Assembly: GCF_901709675.1 (NCBI RefSeq)
Contig: NC_051106.1
Span: 2,924,001-2,988,000, forward strand
Direction: 5' to 3'
DNA: 64,000 bases
Source: Syngnathus acus
Taxonomy: Eukaryota; Chordata; Actinopteri; Syngnathiformes; Syngnathidae
Part shown: positions 14,601 through 26,847 of the stretch, piece by piece
Layout: each line of letters begins with the position of its first letter
Position numbering within the stretch: the stretch's first letter is position 1
Notes under the pieces: generated by a model
Told to the model about the DNA's origin: nothing
Databases searched by the model: none
The model's input: only the letters and a program-made list of their open reading frames with translations
Position numbers and translations under genes: made by a program

Positions 14601-17600
14601 TTTGACACATTTATACCAAGAATAATATTGTCTGAGTTTTAATGTGTACCCCCCCAAAAAAAAAAAGTATTTACAATCGGCAAAACGAGGCCTTAAAATC
14701 TGCTCTTTCTGTTGAAGCCAATATTAGCACAACGTAGCACTTAAATGTATAAACCTCTCACATTCCTATCCCTCCATTAATTTAAAAGCACATTTTGTAA
14801 AATATGTTTCCAAATTTATGTACTCAGGACTGCGCCAAAAAGAAAAGGGGAATCCCATCTTCAGTATATTTTACCGTGAAATGAAGCCATACATGCTTAA
14901 GTTTGCATCAGGAATTGCAATTAAGTAACAAATAAATCTCCTACATGCTGACAAGGATAGCAGAGATTTAGGGCAAAAAGGAAATCCGGTGCATCTGCAT
15001 CTGTTCGGTAGCTCAACTCGGCGGATGTAGGAGTGTGTGGCTTTTGTATCTGCAAGTCGAGATCTTCTAATATTCTTAAGGGACAATTCAAGATGGATTC
15101 AGCATAGTCACAGCAGATCGATATTAATTTTATGGTGTCATAAAAGCACATCAGTAGCACATGCAGCAGAGTTGTTTTTTGCGTTTGAACTGTTACGCAA
15201 CATGAGACCTCCCCCTTGAAAAGAAATCCTTCTATAGTAGGAGATCACGTTCTGTTCTGGGGCGACCCCCATTTCAGTCCTGTAGGTCCGTTGCTCTGCT
15301 GACTATATAGCGCTTCAGAGCCGAGTTCAGCCACCCAACGGACGAACAGGTTTTCCACAATAAAACCAAGCATGAGCTGTGAATGTCTTTTTTTTTCTAT
15401 TGTGCAAGGTATATAAAGTTCTCTCTGTGAGTCGTAAAAGCAAATCGAGGGTGATTCAAATCTTAAACAGCTTACACATATGGTTTTGGTAGCATAAAAT
15501 AATCACATTGGTGATATGTGGAGTTTATTTGCTTAATTAAATTTAGATTCTTGGCAGTAGCAGGGATAAAACAGTTCAGCAATACGCTGTAATAAAATTT
15601 CAAACATTACATACAGTTTTATATTATAACACTGAATTTTGCCTTTCTGATTAAAGTTGATGTCAGCAATCAGGATGAAGCGAAGTGTTATTGATGTGCT
15701 CATTATGCTGCATTTGGTGAATATTTGTGCTTTGTTCACTCATCTGTAAAGAAACTTTAAATTCTTGCGACCAATAAGAGAAGAAAAAGTGAAAAGCACT
15801 CACATATTGTCTGGTCTTTTATTTGTGCAAAATATATTTTAATCATATATCATTTTGACCACTATAATCATAATATCAAATGTTCGTGTGTTTTATGTCT
15901 AGCCACTACCACTGAGGTTGGAAAAATATCTTTACTTGATGTCATTAATCCACCAATTCATGTTTGCCGCTTGTTAATGGGCGGACAAGCTGGCGGTCTG
16001 ACAAGGATGGAACACACAACTGCAGCCCCCGACTCTCCATCCTCTTTAAAATCCGCCACGGTCGGCTCACGCGCATGTGAGCTTTGAGGTCGGAAGCTGG
16101 AAAAAAAAAAAAGAGAACCGCAAATCACAGTCGGTCAAGCTGGGTCCAACTGTCGCTCGTGTACACGTGCAGCCACACATGCATAGCCCGCTGGCTCAAC
16201 GTATGGATCAAGATAGGGGAAGAAGAACTATAAGAAATATTTGAGGGAGTGAGGTGATCCAATTAAGCAATTACAAGCTTTGGGGCCCATACTTTCCATG
16301 ACTTCATCTGGCGTTCACCATGGAGCCATCCGTCTCCATGGCGTCTCCGGGAAGTGGTCCTGAGACAAGGAAATGGTGGTTTCTGATACAGATCAACCTC
16401 TGTCACAGTTGGGTGGGTTATTTTAAAAAGGCAGTCTGATATAGTTACTAATTACCTGTTAGGAAAGAGAGGAATATAATCAAACTACCATGTTATAATT
16501 ATAGAAGGTGATTGCATTTGAAGCAGCAATACAATATTTATTATTTATTTTATTTGTTCTCTTGCTCTTCAGTCAATTAGTTATGTGCCATTGTTGCGCA
16601 CTTTCAGGTTCTCGCTCCCTCGGACTAAATCTACAGCCACCTTGGAGGTGTGACCCCTTTGAATTCTGAAGATTCCAGCAAGTCTTATATTGTGGAGTTT
16701 TCCTGAGACACGGGAATTCCATAGCGATCCATTTGGGAATTATGTCACAGTCTAAATGTGAAATTGACATGCTTACTATATCCGGATGGTATACTGATTG
16801 CTGCCAGTGATTCACTTTTTAATAAATTTAATACAGGTAAATTATGTAATTTAATCAGCGCAGATTACGCAATATGCGTGTGGTGCATCTGAAAAAAATA
16901 TATATAACTTGTGTCCCGTTATTACGCTGACTGTAGTCCGTTGTGATCTGTACTTCAACTCCAAGTCCCATTGGATTCTGCAAATGATCCTCATAGGGGA
17001 AGAAAAAAAAAATGGCCCTGATGCTGATCCTTTTCTTCAATATGATATAATGTCACCCATCTTTGTACTCTAGTAGGAACACTTAATATATTACAGCCAT
17101 TGGCCAGCCAGTCGATGAACATATATGGACCAAATAAAATTGTACATCTCACCTGAATCAACCACCTCTGGGCATATTTACTGACGGTGTTATGTAAAGT
17201 TGGACACCACCTCCATCATCTCATACCTGTTCATCACAATGCTGGCTAGTGGCTACAAACTGAATGGCATTGAGCTGAACTCGGCTTTATTTCATTCCAG
17301 ACTGTAAAAAAGGGAAGATCATGTCTGCCAATGCTCAACTCTGCTTGATGTTTTCTGCATATGGAGGCTCCCCCAGAGCGGCAACAGAGGCTGTAAAATC
17401 TATTTAGGTCAGAGCACTAACGGTTGTTCCTTGTCTCAGCAGTTTAAGGGGTTCAGTGTCTTGACTCCATGTATCTCCAATATGTTTCAGAGCTTTTTCG
17501 ATGGTAGCCTACATGGTTTATCAGATAAAAGGAGGACACTTAAACAATGATACATAGCTGTTAAGAAAATGAAAACAGCTTAAGGGGGTTTGGCGTCTTG

Positions 17601-18811
17601 TGTGCATGTTGTTTTGAAGTTCCATCTTCTTGACATTTACATTCGTGCTTTGCGTAAAAAAATGGCTCAAGTTTCGTGTAAAGGATGAAATGTAAAGGTG
17701 TTGTACTACATCGTGTTGGGGAATGCCAAATTATTTTTTTAAGGATAGCGCAACTATAGCATAACTGTTTTTGCATGATTGTCCTGCAACAGAGATTTTT
17801 TATTTAAAAAAAACTTTTTGCTAACTTTCAACTTGATACAAAATCGTCAACCACTGTCATTTTACTAGTGAGCCCAAACAGTGGCCTACAGGCATGTATC
17901 AATTACCAACATATATCTTCTGAAGAGCGCAATGTTTCAAGTGAGACTGGACATTATGCAGTGAATCAAACGTGTCTCCTGGGCTGTGCAAAACTGGACA
18001 TGGTTCCAGGTACACAGGCATATTTCCAGGTACCAAAAAAACACTGATGGAAAACATCTATGGCAGCAGTGGACCAAATTTCCTCATGTGGCCTTCAGAT
18101 GTCTGAAGCTAGCATTCAGAAAAATAACATTCCATCAGTGGGCTGAATCGCAGAGGGAGCCTGACCCATGAAAGTCACTACTCAGAATGCATTGTGACAA
18201 ATATATATTCAAATAAAATTTCAGCTATTAGGTTGGGGTTCCTTTTAACACTATGTGATAGTTGTGCAGAACAATCTCTGAATGTTTGAAGAATGTTCCT
18301 CCATTGCATGCATGTGCACCAAGGCCAAATGCAATATGTCATTTTAAGGACTACAATTAGCTGAAAATCCACACTAACACCAGTCTTACATCATATAGGG
18401 CAACTATTCATTCCCACTTAAGGCATGTCATACAGCAATATACAACTCAAAGAGATTTAAAGTTTTTGGGTATGCAGGTCACAGCTTGGTTCCCTGGCAC
18501 TCAATTGTGTTGTTATAGCAAACGTGTTCAGTGTGTCAGTTAGAGGATTTTCCGTGGAACTCAAAGACAGACTGGGTGTGTTTCCTTCAGGTGTTTGGTG
18601 TGTCAGCAGCCTCGACATGGGGTGGAGTACTTGTTTCTTCATTGGCACCGTGCATGTATGCACAAATCACGTCTGACAGACTATCTCTACAAACACAGCA
18701 GACATGCACACGTCAAAGCAACATAATGGTTCGAAATCAGAGACGGTAGGTGACTCCTTTATGAACTTTTGTGACCTTCACTGTAAAGTGCCAGCACAGC
18801 ATATATTATCA

Positions 18812-19056
18812 AAGTCAAAGTCTGCTTTATTGTCAATTTCTTCACATGTCAAGACACACAAAGAGATCGAAATTGTGTTTCCTACTATCCCACGGTGACA
18901 AGACATATTACATATTATATATATATATATATTATATTATATAGGTCCACGGACAAACAAAACATTCAAGTAAACAATACAAAAAGTAAAATCAAGAAGG
19001 CACATACAATGAATAATAAGAGCAATGAATAAATAATAAATAAATAAATAAATGCA
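18812..19056. repeat. Dispersed fish repeat starting CAAAGTCAAAGTCTGC
   Basis: The block begins CAAAGTCAAAGTCTGCTTTA, passes through a (TA)n stretch and ends in an AAAT-rich tail. I recognise the opening as a very common teleost interspersed sequence, but cannot assign its class. The A-rich tail would suit a retroposed element. Confidence 0.5.
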
Positions 19057-19125
19057 ACATGGTTGAAATGGAGCAATTGTGCATACAGCAGACAGTCAGA
19101 ATACAGATGTTATAGGTTCCATTAT

Positions 19126-19432
19126 ATATACTACATATACGTACAGGTATACGTACAGGTACATGTATACGTACAGGTACACGCATACGTACATGTATAC
19201 GTACGGTTGCATATGCATATAGGTACAGGTACATGTACATATACGTAGAGGTACACGTATACGTAGAGGTACACGTATACGTAGAGGTACACTTATACGT
19301 ACATGTGCAAGTACACGTACAGGTACATGTACATATACGTAGAGGTACACGTATACGTAGAGATACACTTATACGTACAGGTACACGTACAGGTACACGT
19401 ACTCATACATATACATACATATAAGTATATCA
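19126..19432. repeat. Degenerate hexanucleotide array (NNNGTA)n
   Basis: About 300 bp are built from six-base steps in which GTA recurs after variable triplets (TAC-GTA, CAG-GTA, CAC-GTA, GAG-GTA). GTAC and GTATAC are self-complementary, so both strands read alike. Frames through it give alternating Val-X peptides on the plus strand and Arg/Val/Tyr-rich peptides on the minus strand, which are artefacts of the repeat rather than genes. Sub-blocks near 19237-19290 repeat at about 18 bp. Confidence 0.85.
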
Positions 19433-19752
19433 AGTCAAGTTTATTTGTATATCCCTAAATCACAAGCAGTCTCAAAGCGCTTCACATAGACAAACAAATT
19501 GACAATGATTCTCAAAGCATCCCCTGATCTTAAGCTCCCAAAAGGGCAAGGAAAAACTCAAAAACACCCTACCAGGGGAAAAATGAGAAACCTTGAGTAG
19601 GGACCACAGATGGAAGGATCCCCCTTTCAGGATCACCAGGCTGCAATGGATGCAGAGAGGGCACATAAAATACGTAATATAAAAATCAATGAAAAAGTGG
19701 ATGTCCAAGTCAAAGCGAAGAGCTGCTGGAGGTGCCCTCGATTGTCCTGGCA
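19427..19752. repeat. Dispersed repeat (CAAGTCAAGTTTATTTGTAT type)
   Basis: The block opens CAAGTCAAGTTTATTTGTAT and continues through a segment I recognise from many teleost genomes, including CTCAAAGCGCTTCACATAG and ACCTTGAGTAGGGACCACAG. It sits between two tracts of GTA/ATAC simple repeat, as if it had inserted into one longer tract. No protein is encoded; a minus-strand frame crossing it is chance. Confidence 0.6.
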
Positions 19753-19880
19753 GTGTATGTATACATATACATATAAGTAAACATATACGTACACGTACAC
19801 ATACATGTAAACACACACGCATACATACATACATACATACATACATACACATATAATATATACATACGTACGTATAGGTT
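19753..19880. repeat. ATAC / GTAC simple-repeat tract
   Basis: Tetranucleotide ATAC units (pure at about 19826-19848) are mixed with TACGTAC steps like those of the array at 19126-19432. It is probably the other half of a tract interrupted by the dispersed repeat. Confidence 0.75.
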
Positions 19881-21106
19881 ATTTTTTTATACCCATATTA
19901 GCTCAATCTTTCATGGTACAGTACGTTTTGTAGCCCTGAATGGTGTGTTGTCTTGCATGAGACTTATTTTACTGTAGAAGGAATATTTCTTTCATACCGT
20001 AGCATGAAATTTATTTACTCCATGTGATCGAAAAAAAGTTATTTTTACACCTGCAGTCAACCTAATGAGGCCTCACATTCCACCCAGAACTCCATCCATC
20101 TGGACATCCATCTGGTCCAAGGAGAACGGCATTCATCAGTGAATAAAAATCAGTATGCATGTTTTTCTTGTCTTTGTGAGATTGGATAGAGGAAACTGAT
20201 ATCCAGGTTCTTGCATGACTGCAAGTCCTTAGAGGGTCCTGCAGCAGTGTTTTTTTTTAACAGCAGCTCCTTTAATACAATGTCTGACAGAAACTTTGCT
20301 TAATACGGTTTTATCTGAATTAACCCAGTTTCTCGCTTTGGTCAGACAGTACACATGTTTTCTTTCAATGTCCTGTGGACATTGGACTATTCCATGATTT
20401 TTGAAAGATACTGCGTGTCCTTTAATTTGGCAAAATGTCCTGAAAATTTTGAATTTATGACCTGTTGACCTTGTTGATAATTAGATTGTAGAAGTTTACA
20501 TTTTGAAGAGCTGGCTGCCGCGATCTTACGTCCAGATAACTCCGACTCTGTATCATGAGACCTAGTAGCTAAAAGGAAGTACGTCTCTGAGTTTTATATG
20601 ATTTACACTCCTGTTAAACTCCTTATTCTGTGACAGGAAATATTTATACAAGGTCAAGTCTGCCGAAGTCACAGGACAGATGTGACGAGGCGGCAGAGGT
20701 TTGATGAAGAAGAGCAAGGCTGCCGAACAGCGGTCCATTGCTATATTATTATATCACAGTGAGGCGGATGCAATAAAATTCCCTTCAAAGAGTACAAAAC
20801 GCACGCTAGATCTTTGCTGCGCCTTTTTAAGTTTTAACCGTGGACTTAATTTTGCTGTTAGCATGAGAAGAGCAGATGCTAAGGCAATCTGGGATCAAAA
20901 CGAATTCCATCGGAGACTCATCTAAACAAGAAGGGCATGCGATAGTAAAACAGAGGCTAACATTTTCCTGAGATATAAGCCAAAATACTAGATCCCCCAT
21001 TGGTGAAGGCATGTTTTTATTTCCCTTTTCTAAGACCCACGCTTAAAAATCCAGCATAATGAGGACTACAGACTTTCTAAGACTCTATGAAAAACGTTGT
21101 CATTGG
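19881..21106. other. Intergenic, nothing recognised
   Basis: I see no supported gene, RNA or classified repeat in this stretch. The open frames are short and overlap on both strands. Confidence 0.5.
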
Positions 21107-21410
21107 GCGAGAGGCAGGGTACGCCCTTTCGTGGTCATGTAACATCCATTTCCTGAATCCCCACAAAGGTCGTGGGCGAGGTGGAACCTATCCCGCTGTC
21201 TTAGGGCGGTAGACGTGGTATACCCTGAACTTTTCGCCAGCCAATTGCAGGGCACACTTAAACAAACATTTACACCCAAACTCACACCAACGGACAATTT
21301 GGAGTGGTCAATCGGCCTACCAAAGAAAACGGAGCACTCGGAGGAAACCCACGCAGGCACGGGGAGAACATGCAAATTCCACATAGGAAGACCAGGGCCA
21401 CAACTAACGT
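21107..21410. repeat. Dispersed fish repeat with GGGGAGAACATGCAAATTCC motif
   Basis: The block contains the series GGAGGAAACCCACGCAGGCA, then GGGGAGAACATGCAAATTCC, preceded by a CATTTCCTGAATC… segment with GCCAGCCAATTGCAGGGCAC. I know this phrase series from a very abundant interspersed repeat of teleosts. The copy is diverged and its class is not clear to me. It explains the 94-aa minus-strand and 66-aa plus-strand frames, which should not be called as genes. Confidence 0.65.
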
Positions 21411-23200
21411 GCTAACTAGTGCGCTTATTATATAGTGAAGAAAGTAGCACTGTTGTAAACTCCATCTCAACTGTGACTCAGCCTTTAAGTGCTTACTTAC
21501 TATTCTCCACCTATACGTCAGTGGAAAAACAGAGCAGGCGTATTATTTGCCTTTCTCCCTCCATTCATCAAACCTGTGATCCCTGCTACTACATAACCTC
21601 TCATGTCACATGTATTTAAGGGCAAGGAAACATGGATCTGTGCATTTCCCATCGAAAGCAATCAGAGTGGCTGATGACACAACTCCAGACGTCTGAAAAC
21701 TTGTATTTGAGCCCTAATCAGTATTACAGGAACTCCGACTCGTTGTGCGGTTGAGACACATAATAATCCCCTGTCAGTCAGATGTGGGCCTGTTCAAACA
21801 CAAGTGTTTCACAAGTCTCTCCTTGCAGTCTTTTGTACACACAATAATCTTGCTGCGATCTTTGCTTTCATTTTTTTTTCTTTTTAATGCTGACTGGTTT
21901 GCTCTTACATCCACGTACAGTGCAAACACCCTCACACATACAGGAGCCCACTTCCACCTGTTTTTGGTTACTGTAATTGGTCAGTGAGGTTTGGGAAATG
22001 TATGACAGCTGAATCTCGAGCAAAAAAATACATGACCCTGGCGAGAAATGAGTGGAAAATGAGGCGAGGGCCCGCTTTGCTCCTGGTGTGCATGTGCACA
22101 ACACTAGTTTAGTTTAGCCTGATTCCTACTGTGATATTATTCATTCTCACACACATATTTTTAGCAAGTACGTCTCACCTAGACATTTGGATGAGTGTGA
22201 GGCAGGCAAGTCAAAAGAGAGCCATCCGGAGCCAGACAGAACCAATCAGTCACACTCCGAGAGCTCGTGTTGTTGGAGTCATCTTCCCACTGATGCGCTT
22301 TCAGCATGATGAAAACAACTTCATTCTGCTGCAGTGCAGATCAATAGGCTGGAAAGATAAATATACAAGTCGTGGTGAAATGTGTAAAGAGAGATGAAAC
22401 ATGTTGGAGAGCTGAAAGATACGAAAGGCCGTATTTTACTGTGGAATGCGGACACTTTGATGCGTTCAAAGTACGCTTTATGGGAGGATTCCAAAGTGTC
22501 TTAAGGCACTAGTCTTGATGGGTTGAGCCAAAGAAATGCGTCATTAAAAGGCAGGAAGCCATTACAGTCAGAGTTTGTGAGACTTAAGCAATGAAAGTTA
22601 ATGATGGTAACCTCGAATTTTTTTTAACACTCCTTGACATTGGCCACCTACCGGTTTCGACTTTCCTGTGCTTCCTCGAAATTCTGCTCCGACCCTCGGC
22701 CTCGATTTTTAACCATTTCCAAGAATCGAGAGTTTTCCTCTCACAACTCCCCCCTCTCCCCTTTTATCATCAGTGTGGAAGAATACCGCACTTCAACAGA
22801 ATACGCACAAGTCAAGGCTTCACAGAGGTTTTATTGTGTTAAGTTTCCAGTGTGTGCACACTCCATGCTCAAAACATGGAGTGATTTAGTTCAGAGCAAA
22901 GACAGGGATGGTTTAAATCAATTTTATTGGAAGATGAATAGATTCTCCTTTTTATTCAAGTACACCTGCATGAGCTTATTTCTCACCACATGTGGGAAAA
23001 AACAGTTAGAAAGCCAAAAAAGCTTTCATATTGGAGGTGGATTCATGTTTACAAAACCCGTTGTGAAAATTCTGTTTTTCATCAGCCCTCCGAACAAAAT
23101 CGTGCCATCGGAGCACGGCTGCCTTTCGTCACTAGTTTTGTTCATTAACTTTATGGACAGAATTTTGAAGACCCAGCCGAGGGGTACCGATGCCTTAGGA
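21411..23200. other. Intergenic, no supported gene
   Basis: The stretch contains a 197-aa plus-strand frame (22634-23227) with no recognisable domain, no matching exon structure and an end inside a transposon. Nothing else is supported. Confidence 0.5.
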
Positions 23201-23375
23201 CAGGGGGTGTCCAAACCCGATCCTTGATGGCCGCTATTCTACATATCGTGGATGTCTCCCTCCTCCAACAGACCTGATTCAAATCGATCATTAAGGCTCC
23301 TTTGGAGTATTCTGATGAATCAGGTCTATTGGAGGAGGTAAACATCTAAAACATGCAAGACAGCAGCCAAGAATA
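23201..23375. mobile_element. Non-autonomous hAT-like element, 3' end diverged
   Basis: It starts CAGGGGGTGTCCAAACCCG and has long imperfect inverted arms: CCTCCTCCAACAGACCTGAT on the left against ATCAGGTCTATTGGAGGAGG on the right. The matching right terminus (expected …GGACACCCCTG) is missing or eroded after about 23375. The layout is that of a hairpin-type hAT MITE. Confidence 0.65.
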
Positions 23376-23407
23376 AATTACAACAGCTTTGTATGCAAAC
23401 TCTAAAA

Positions 23408-23727
23408 CACCAGTGTCAAACTCAAGGCCCGGGAGCCAGATACGGCCCACCACATCATTTTATGTGGCCGCAAAGACAAATGTGCATCAAATTCGTGTGT
23501 CATTACTAGAATTACAAATTGTCTTCACTTTTAATATATTTTTTAAATATTTGACCGGCTTTTACTCGTCTGATTTGAAAACGAGTTATTTGTCAGTTTG
23601 TTTTGTAGCTTTTACTGTATATAATATGAGGTGCTCATACATTTATTTGTCTTGACAGTCATAATGGCCCTCCGAAAGAAGCTATGACTACAATGCGGCC
23701 CGGAAAAAAACGAGTTTGACACCCCTG
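23408..23727 (+). mobile_element. Non-autonomous hAT element, copy 1, 8-bp target duplication
   Basis: The terminal repeats are near CAGGGGTGTCAAACTC (left, mutated) and GAGTTTGACACCCCTG (right). Perfect 8-bp direct repeats CTCTAAAA flank it at 23400-23407 and 23728-23735, as expected for hAT transposition. The interior carries the GGCCAGATACGGCC-type segment and an AT-rich middle, with no coding. Related copies lie at 34250, 42851, 47168 and 62213, and a scrap at 57060. Confidence 0.9.
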
Positions 23728-23735
23728 CTCTAAAA

Positions 23736-25483
23736 GAATCTTTGGTAAAAAAAAAACATTTTGCATTATGAAAGCTGCATTGATACCAGGTGCACCGAGG
23801 GATTGTCAGTATCATGTCTCATCCGGAGAATGCCGATAGGCTACTCATGTAGTCGAGCAGACAGAAATACTGACACACCGCAATGACTCACTGGAGGCTG
23901 TCAGCCACCTGTGCTCGCTCCCTTGATTAGCGCAAAGTACCGCTCCCCCTCAATGAAGATGATATAAGGGACCATCCGGCCTGCTTTGTTTCTCTGGAGT
24001 TTCCTTTTCGGGATGGATTTGTCTGACTAGGACGTAGTGGGCCGGTTTATGTGGGGTCAGGTGGGGGTTGTGCAAATACACACTCACGCTGGGTGGGATG
24101 CAAGCTCAAACAGATTTTCCTATGACTCGCCCCTGGTGAAGTGCGTCTTGCCAAACAACTGCATCATCCTGCTCCCCACGGCCAACGTAGGGAGCCTCAG
24201 CGGGGAGTTTGAGGTTTTCCCAAATGATTCATCTTTGTTGTTGCCGACATCACCTGCGGTTTCTGTCACGCAATCAACAACTTTTGATTGATCGTATGAT
24301 CTGCTCATTTGTTGATGGTAATTGCTGATCTATATCGGAATTAAAACATCAAACTTGACAGGAACTCCCGACCACGTTAGCGCATCCTGAATTCCTTTGG
24401 TTTAGCATTTGCAACATTCAAAATAAATCATTATATTACCAGAATATATCATATCAGTAATCGTACATCGGCTTTCCTTTTTGAGTCCAGTTATTCGTCA
24501 CCCTGGTTACGCAATAAATCCCAAAGAGAGAATCCATCTTGAAAACCTGCTGTCAGTCTGTCGCTTTATGTGACACAAACACTTTATTTTGCAGCCTGTC
24601 ACAAGAAATCCAACGTCATATTGTCTGTTATCCCATCAGAACAGGAAACAACGAGGAATAAATTCCTCTCCCTCAATTGCCATGAGGACAGATAACGTGC
24701 CGACCTTACTCCTCCTCAGCCGCACTAATGGGAATGAAATGTTCTCAATGGCGCTGGGGTTTGATTTACTGACACGAAACCTGTGTCGAATCCAGAAGCT
24801 TTACCATTTAGCAGATGGTGCCGCTGAAAGATGCTCTCGCTTTTGTTACATGGAGGCCTTTTTTTTCAGATTCATTTAAAGGCACTCAGTACATTCCTCT
24901 TAAAATAACTTGTAACCATAGCCATTTTGTAAGTGTATAAATAGAGTCAATTACGGGGGGTACCCTAAAAAAACAAAATCTCGCTTAGGGCGCCACGTTG
25001 GGTAGGGCTGATATTTCCTGTGACATAGAGATCGCATGACATCATGCCTGTCGTGATTGATTAACTGTTTTAGAACATGCCCTACAAACAAGGCTTGTGG
25101 AGTGTGAGGTTTATTGACTTGACCCTGATGTGTGTGTTGTTATCACAAATGTTCACATTCACGGAGCAGCGCACATTACCAGCCACAATATTAGGTACAT
25201 GTGTGTAATATAGTACGGTCTGATTTAAAAATGTAATTTCATTTTTTGAATGGAATGCGGTGTTGAAGGTGAGACCTGGCACAAATAGCAAAACCTGTGA
25301 GTAATTGACACCCATCCACAAAGCTTTGCTTCGAGATGCCACAAGATGGCTGCAAAAATATACAGTGGTGCCATAAAATTTAATTAGTTCCACGATCATG
25401 CATAAAACTATCGCTATATCATCTTTCTCGATTGAAATGAATGAAAGGCCATTTATTGATTCCAGCCTCCAAAACCAATATGA
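23736..25483. other. Intergenic, no supported gene
   Basis: Open frames of 84-105 aa occur here (for example 24037-24291 plus and 25082-25399 minus), but none shows a domain or credible splice partners. I recognise no repeat. Confidence 0.5.
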
Positions 25484-26143
25484 CAGGGATTGTCAACAGG
25501 TGGTCCGCGGGGCTCCAGTGGTCCGTGGCAATATTGCAGGTGGCCCGCAAAATTGAAAATGGAAAATAATTGTAACACATTTAAAAATAAAATTGATGTG
25601 TTTTCCAGCTAATTTTGTTTCTTCTTGGGGGTAGCAAATTTGAACAGGTTCCCTCCTCCCCAGCAAAGTTACAGGGGGTACTAATTCTAACAGAAGCCCT
25701 ATTAGAATAAGTCAACCCATGAAAATAACTACCCCCCCTCCCATTTTTAAACGGTGAACCCTCGACATCAACTGACTCTGTCTTCTTTGGGGTTTCACCA
25801 AGTGTAGCAAATTTGAATAGGTTCCCCCCTCCCCAAGCAAAATTACGAGGGGCATGGCTCGGTTATAGTGATAGACTTGAACCTTGAAGGTGGTGGGTTC
25901 AATCCCCAAGTCAATTTAGACTTGATCTATTTTCCAGCTAATTTTGTGATGCATTTACCCGTCCAAATGATGTCAAATGTAGCTGAGATTTCCAAAATAG
26001 ACAATCAGATGCAAATAAATACCCTGTATTGGTCTATCCTCCTTCGGTGAAAAAAATAAAATAATAATTCGCCAAAGCAGTGGTCCCTAAGTTGCTTCTT
26101 GGTTATAATGGTGGTCCCTTGGACAAAACTAGTTGAAAACCCC
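25484..26143. mobile_element. Old hAT-like element with internal direct repeat and tRNA-like module
   Basis: The left end reads CAGGGATTGTCAACAGGTGG, and the right end, read on the other strand, has GGGGTTTTCAACTAG and GGGACCACC. Both ends carry the 'GGTGGTCC' theme of a hAT family. Inside, a segment of about 50 bp (GTAGCAAATTTGAACAGGTT…) at 25632-25681 recurs at 25804-25855. Between the second copy and the right end is a tRNA-like stretch, listed separately. The boundaries are approximate and no target duplication is visible. Confidence 0.5.
25856..25920 (+). repeat. tRNA-like (SINE head) remnant
   Basis: TGGCTCGGTTATAGTG resembles an A box, and GGTGGGTTCAATCCCC fits the pol III B-box consensus GGTTCAANNCC about 40 bp downstream. 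A full cloverleaf is not apparent, so this is more likely a decayed SINE head than a working tRNA gene. Confidence 0.4.
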
Positions 26144-26847
26144 TTCAAAAAGAAATTCTTGTAATGTGAACATTTCTGTGAATTTCTTTTAAACCCAAGG
26201 CAGATTAGCTACTCAGTTATATTTAGCTGCAATCTTTATTATTATTATGGTTGAGGCGCATAAAATGATATTTTGATTACTTTATTCAGCTACACATGTA
26301 TTTTTTTGAACAGACAAAATTCTCCTCCCTATACTTGAATACGGTAATATACAAGAATCACTATTCCGATGGCAAGCCTGCCATCTAGTGTTTTTCACTG
26401 TGAAGATTCACAGTGCTGCAGTGCACAGACTGGAGAGGAACTTCAGAAAAAGCTACTGAAAAATCACCCCTTGATAGTTAGCCAAAAACAAACAGGGTGA
26501 ATGATATACTGTATATGCATTATTGTATTTTTTGTGGGGAAACTGATACCCCTAAATTTACTTCACTCCATGTCTGATTTAAAAAAAACAACTGGCTTTA
26601 AAGTCCAAGAAACCCTTCTAAAACATACAGCACATCAATCAAAGATGCATTTCCAGTGAACGAGCAAAAGACGTATCAGGTTTAACATGGATCTGGATCA
26701 AATTTGACCAAAGGGTCATTAATAAGCATTTTTTTTTAAAGTTGTCCTCCAATTTTACCTGCTTTATACAATTGGCTTCCTTCATCTTTCTTCATCACAT
26801 TGCCTCAGGTAGACCTGCTGACCACCGGTGCGAACATTCCAATCAAA
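26144..26847. other. 3' flank of the CD109-like gene
   Basis: No exon is seen. On the minus strand this is downstream of the CD109-like stop codon and may hold its 3' UTR. A candidate AATAAA (plus-strand tttatt) lies at 26281-26286, about 560 bp past the stop. Its use is unproven. Confidence 0.4.

Larger units (their letters stand above)
1..18809. other. Intergenic, repeat-bearing AT-rich DNA; no gene recognised
   Basis: No open frame here has a recognisable domain, exon-like codon use or splice-linked neighbours. The longest frames (121 aa on the minus strand at 5308-5673 and 125 aa at 11930-12307) are AT-rich and look random. The stretch holds an AC run at 1060-1075, TG runs near 3610 and 3850, a run of 16 C at 11642-11657, several poly-A or poly-T runs, and two copies of the palindromic TA-flanked element, listed separately. 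A GC-richer patch at 16.0-16.4 kb is discussed as a possible first exon. Distal regulatory DNA or exons of a large gene cannot be excluded by eye. Confidence 0.6.

Noticed and set aside
19063-19424. Open frames giving Val-X or Arg/Val repeat peptides
   Set aside because: They come from the six-base GTA repeat, which has no stops in several frames on both strands.
22634-23227. 197-aa plus-strand open frame
   Set aside because: No domain, low-complexity composition and no conserved exon structure; the frame ends inside a hAT-like element.
25712-25909. 65-aa minus-strand frame starting MGIEPTTFKV
   Set aside because: It is the antisense of a tRNA-like B box and transposon sequence, a common spurious annotation.
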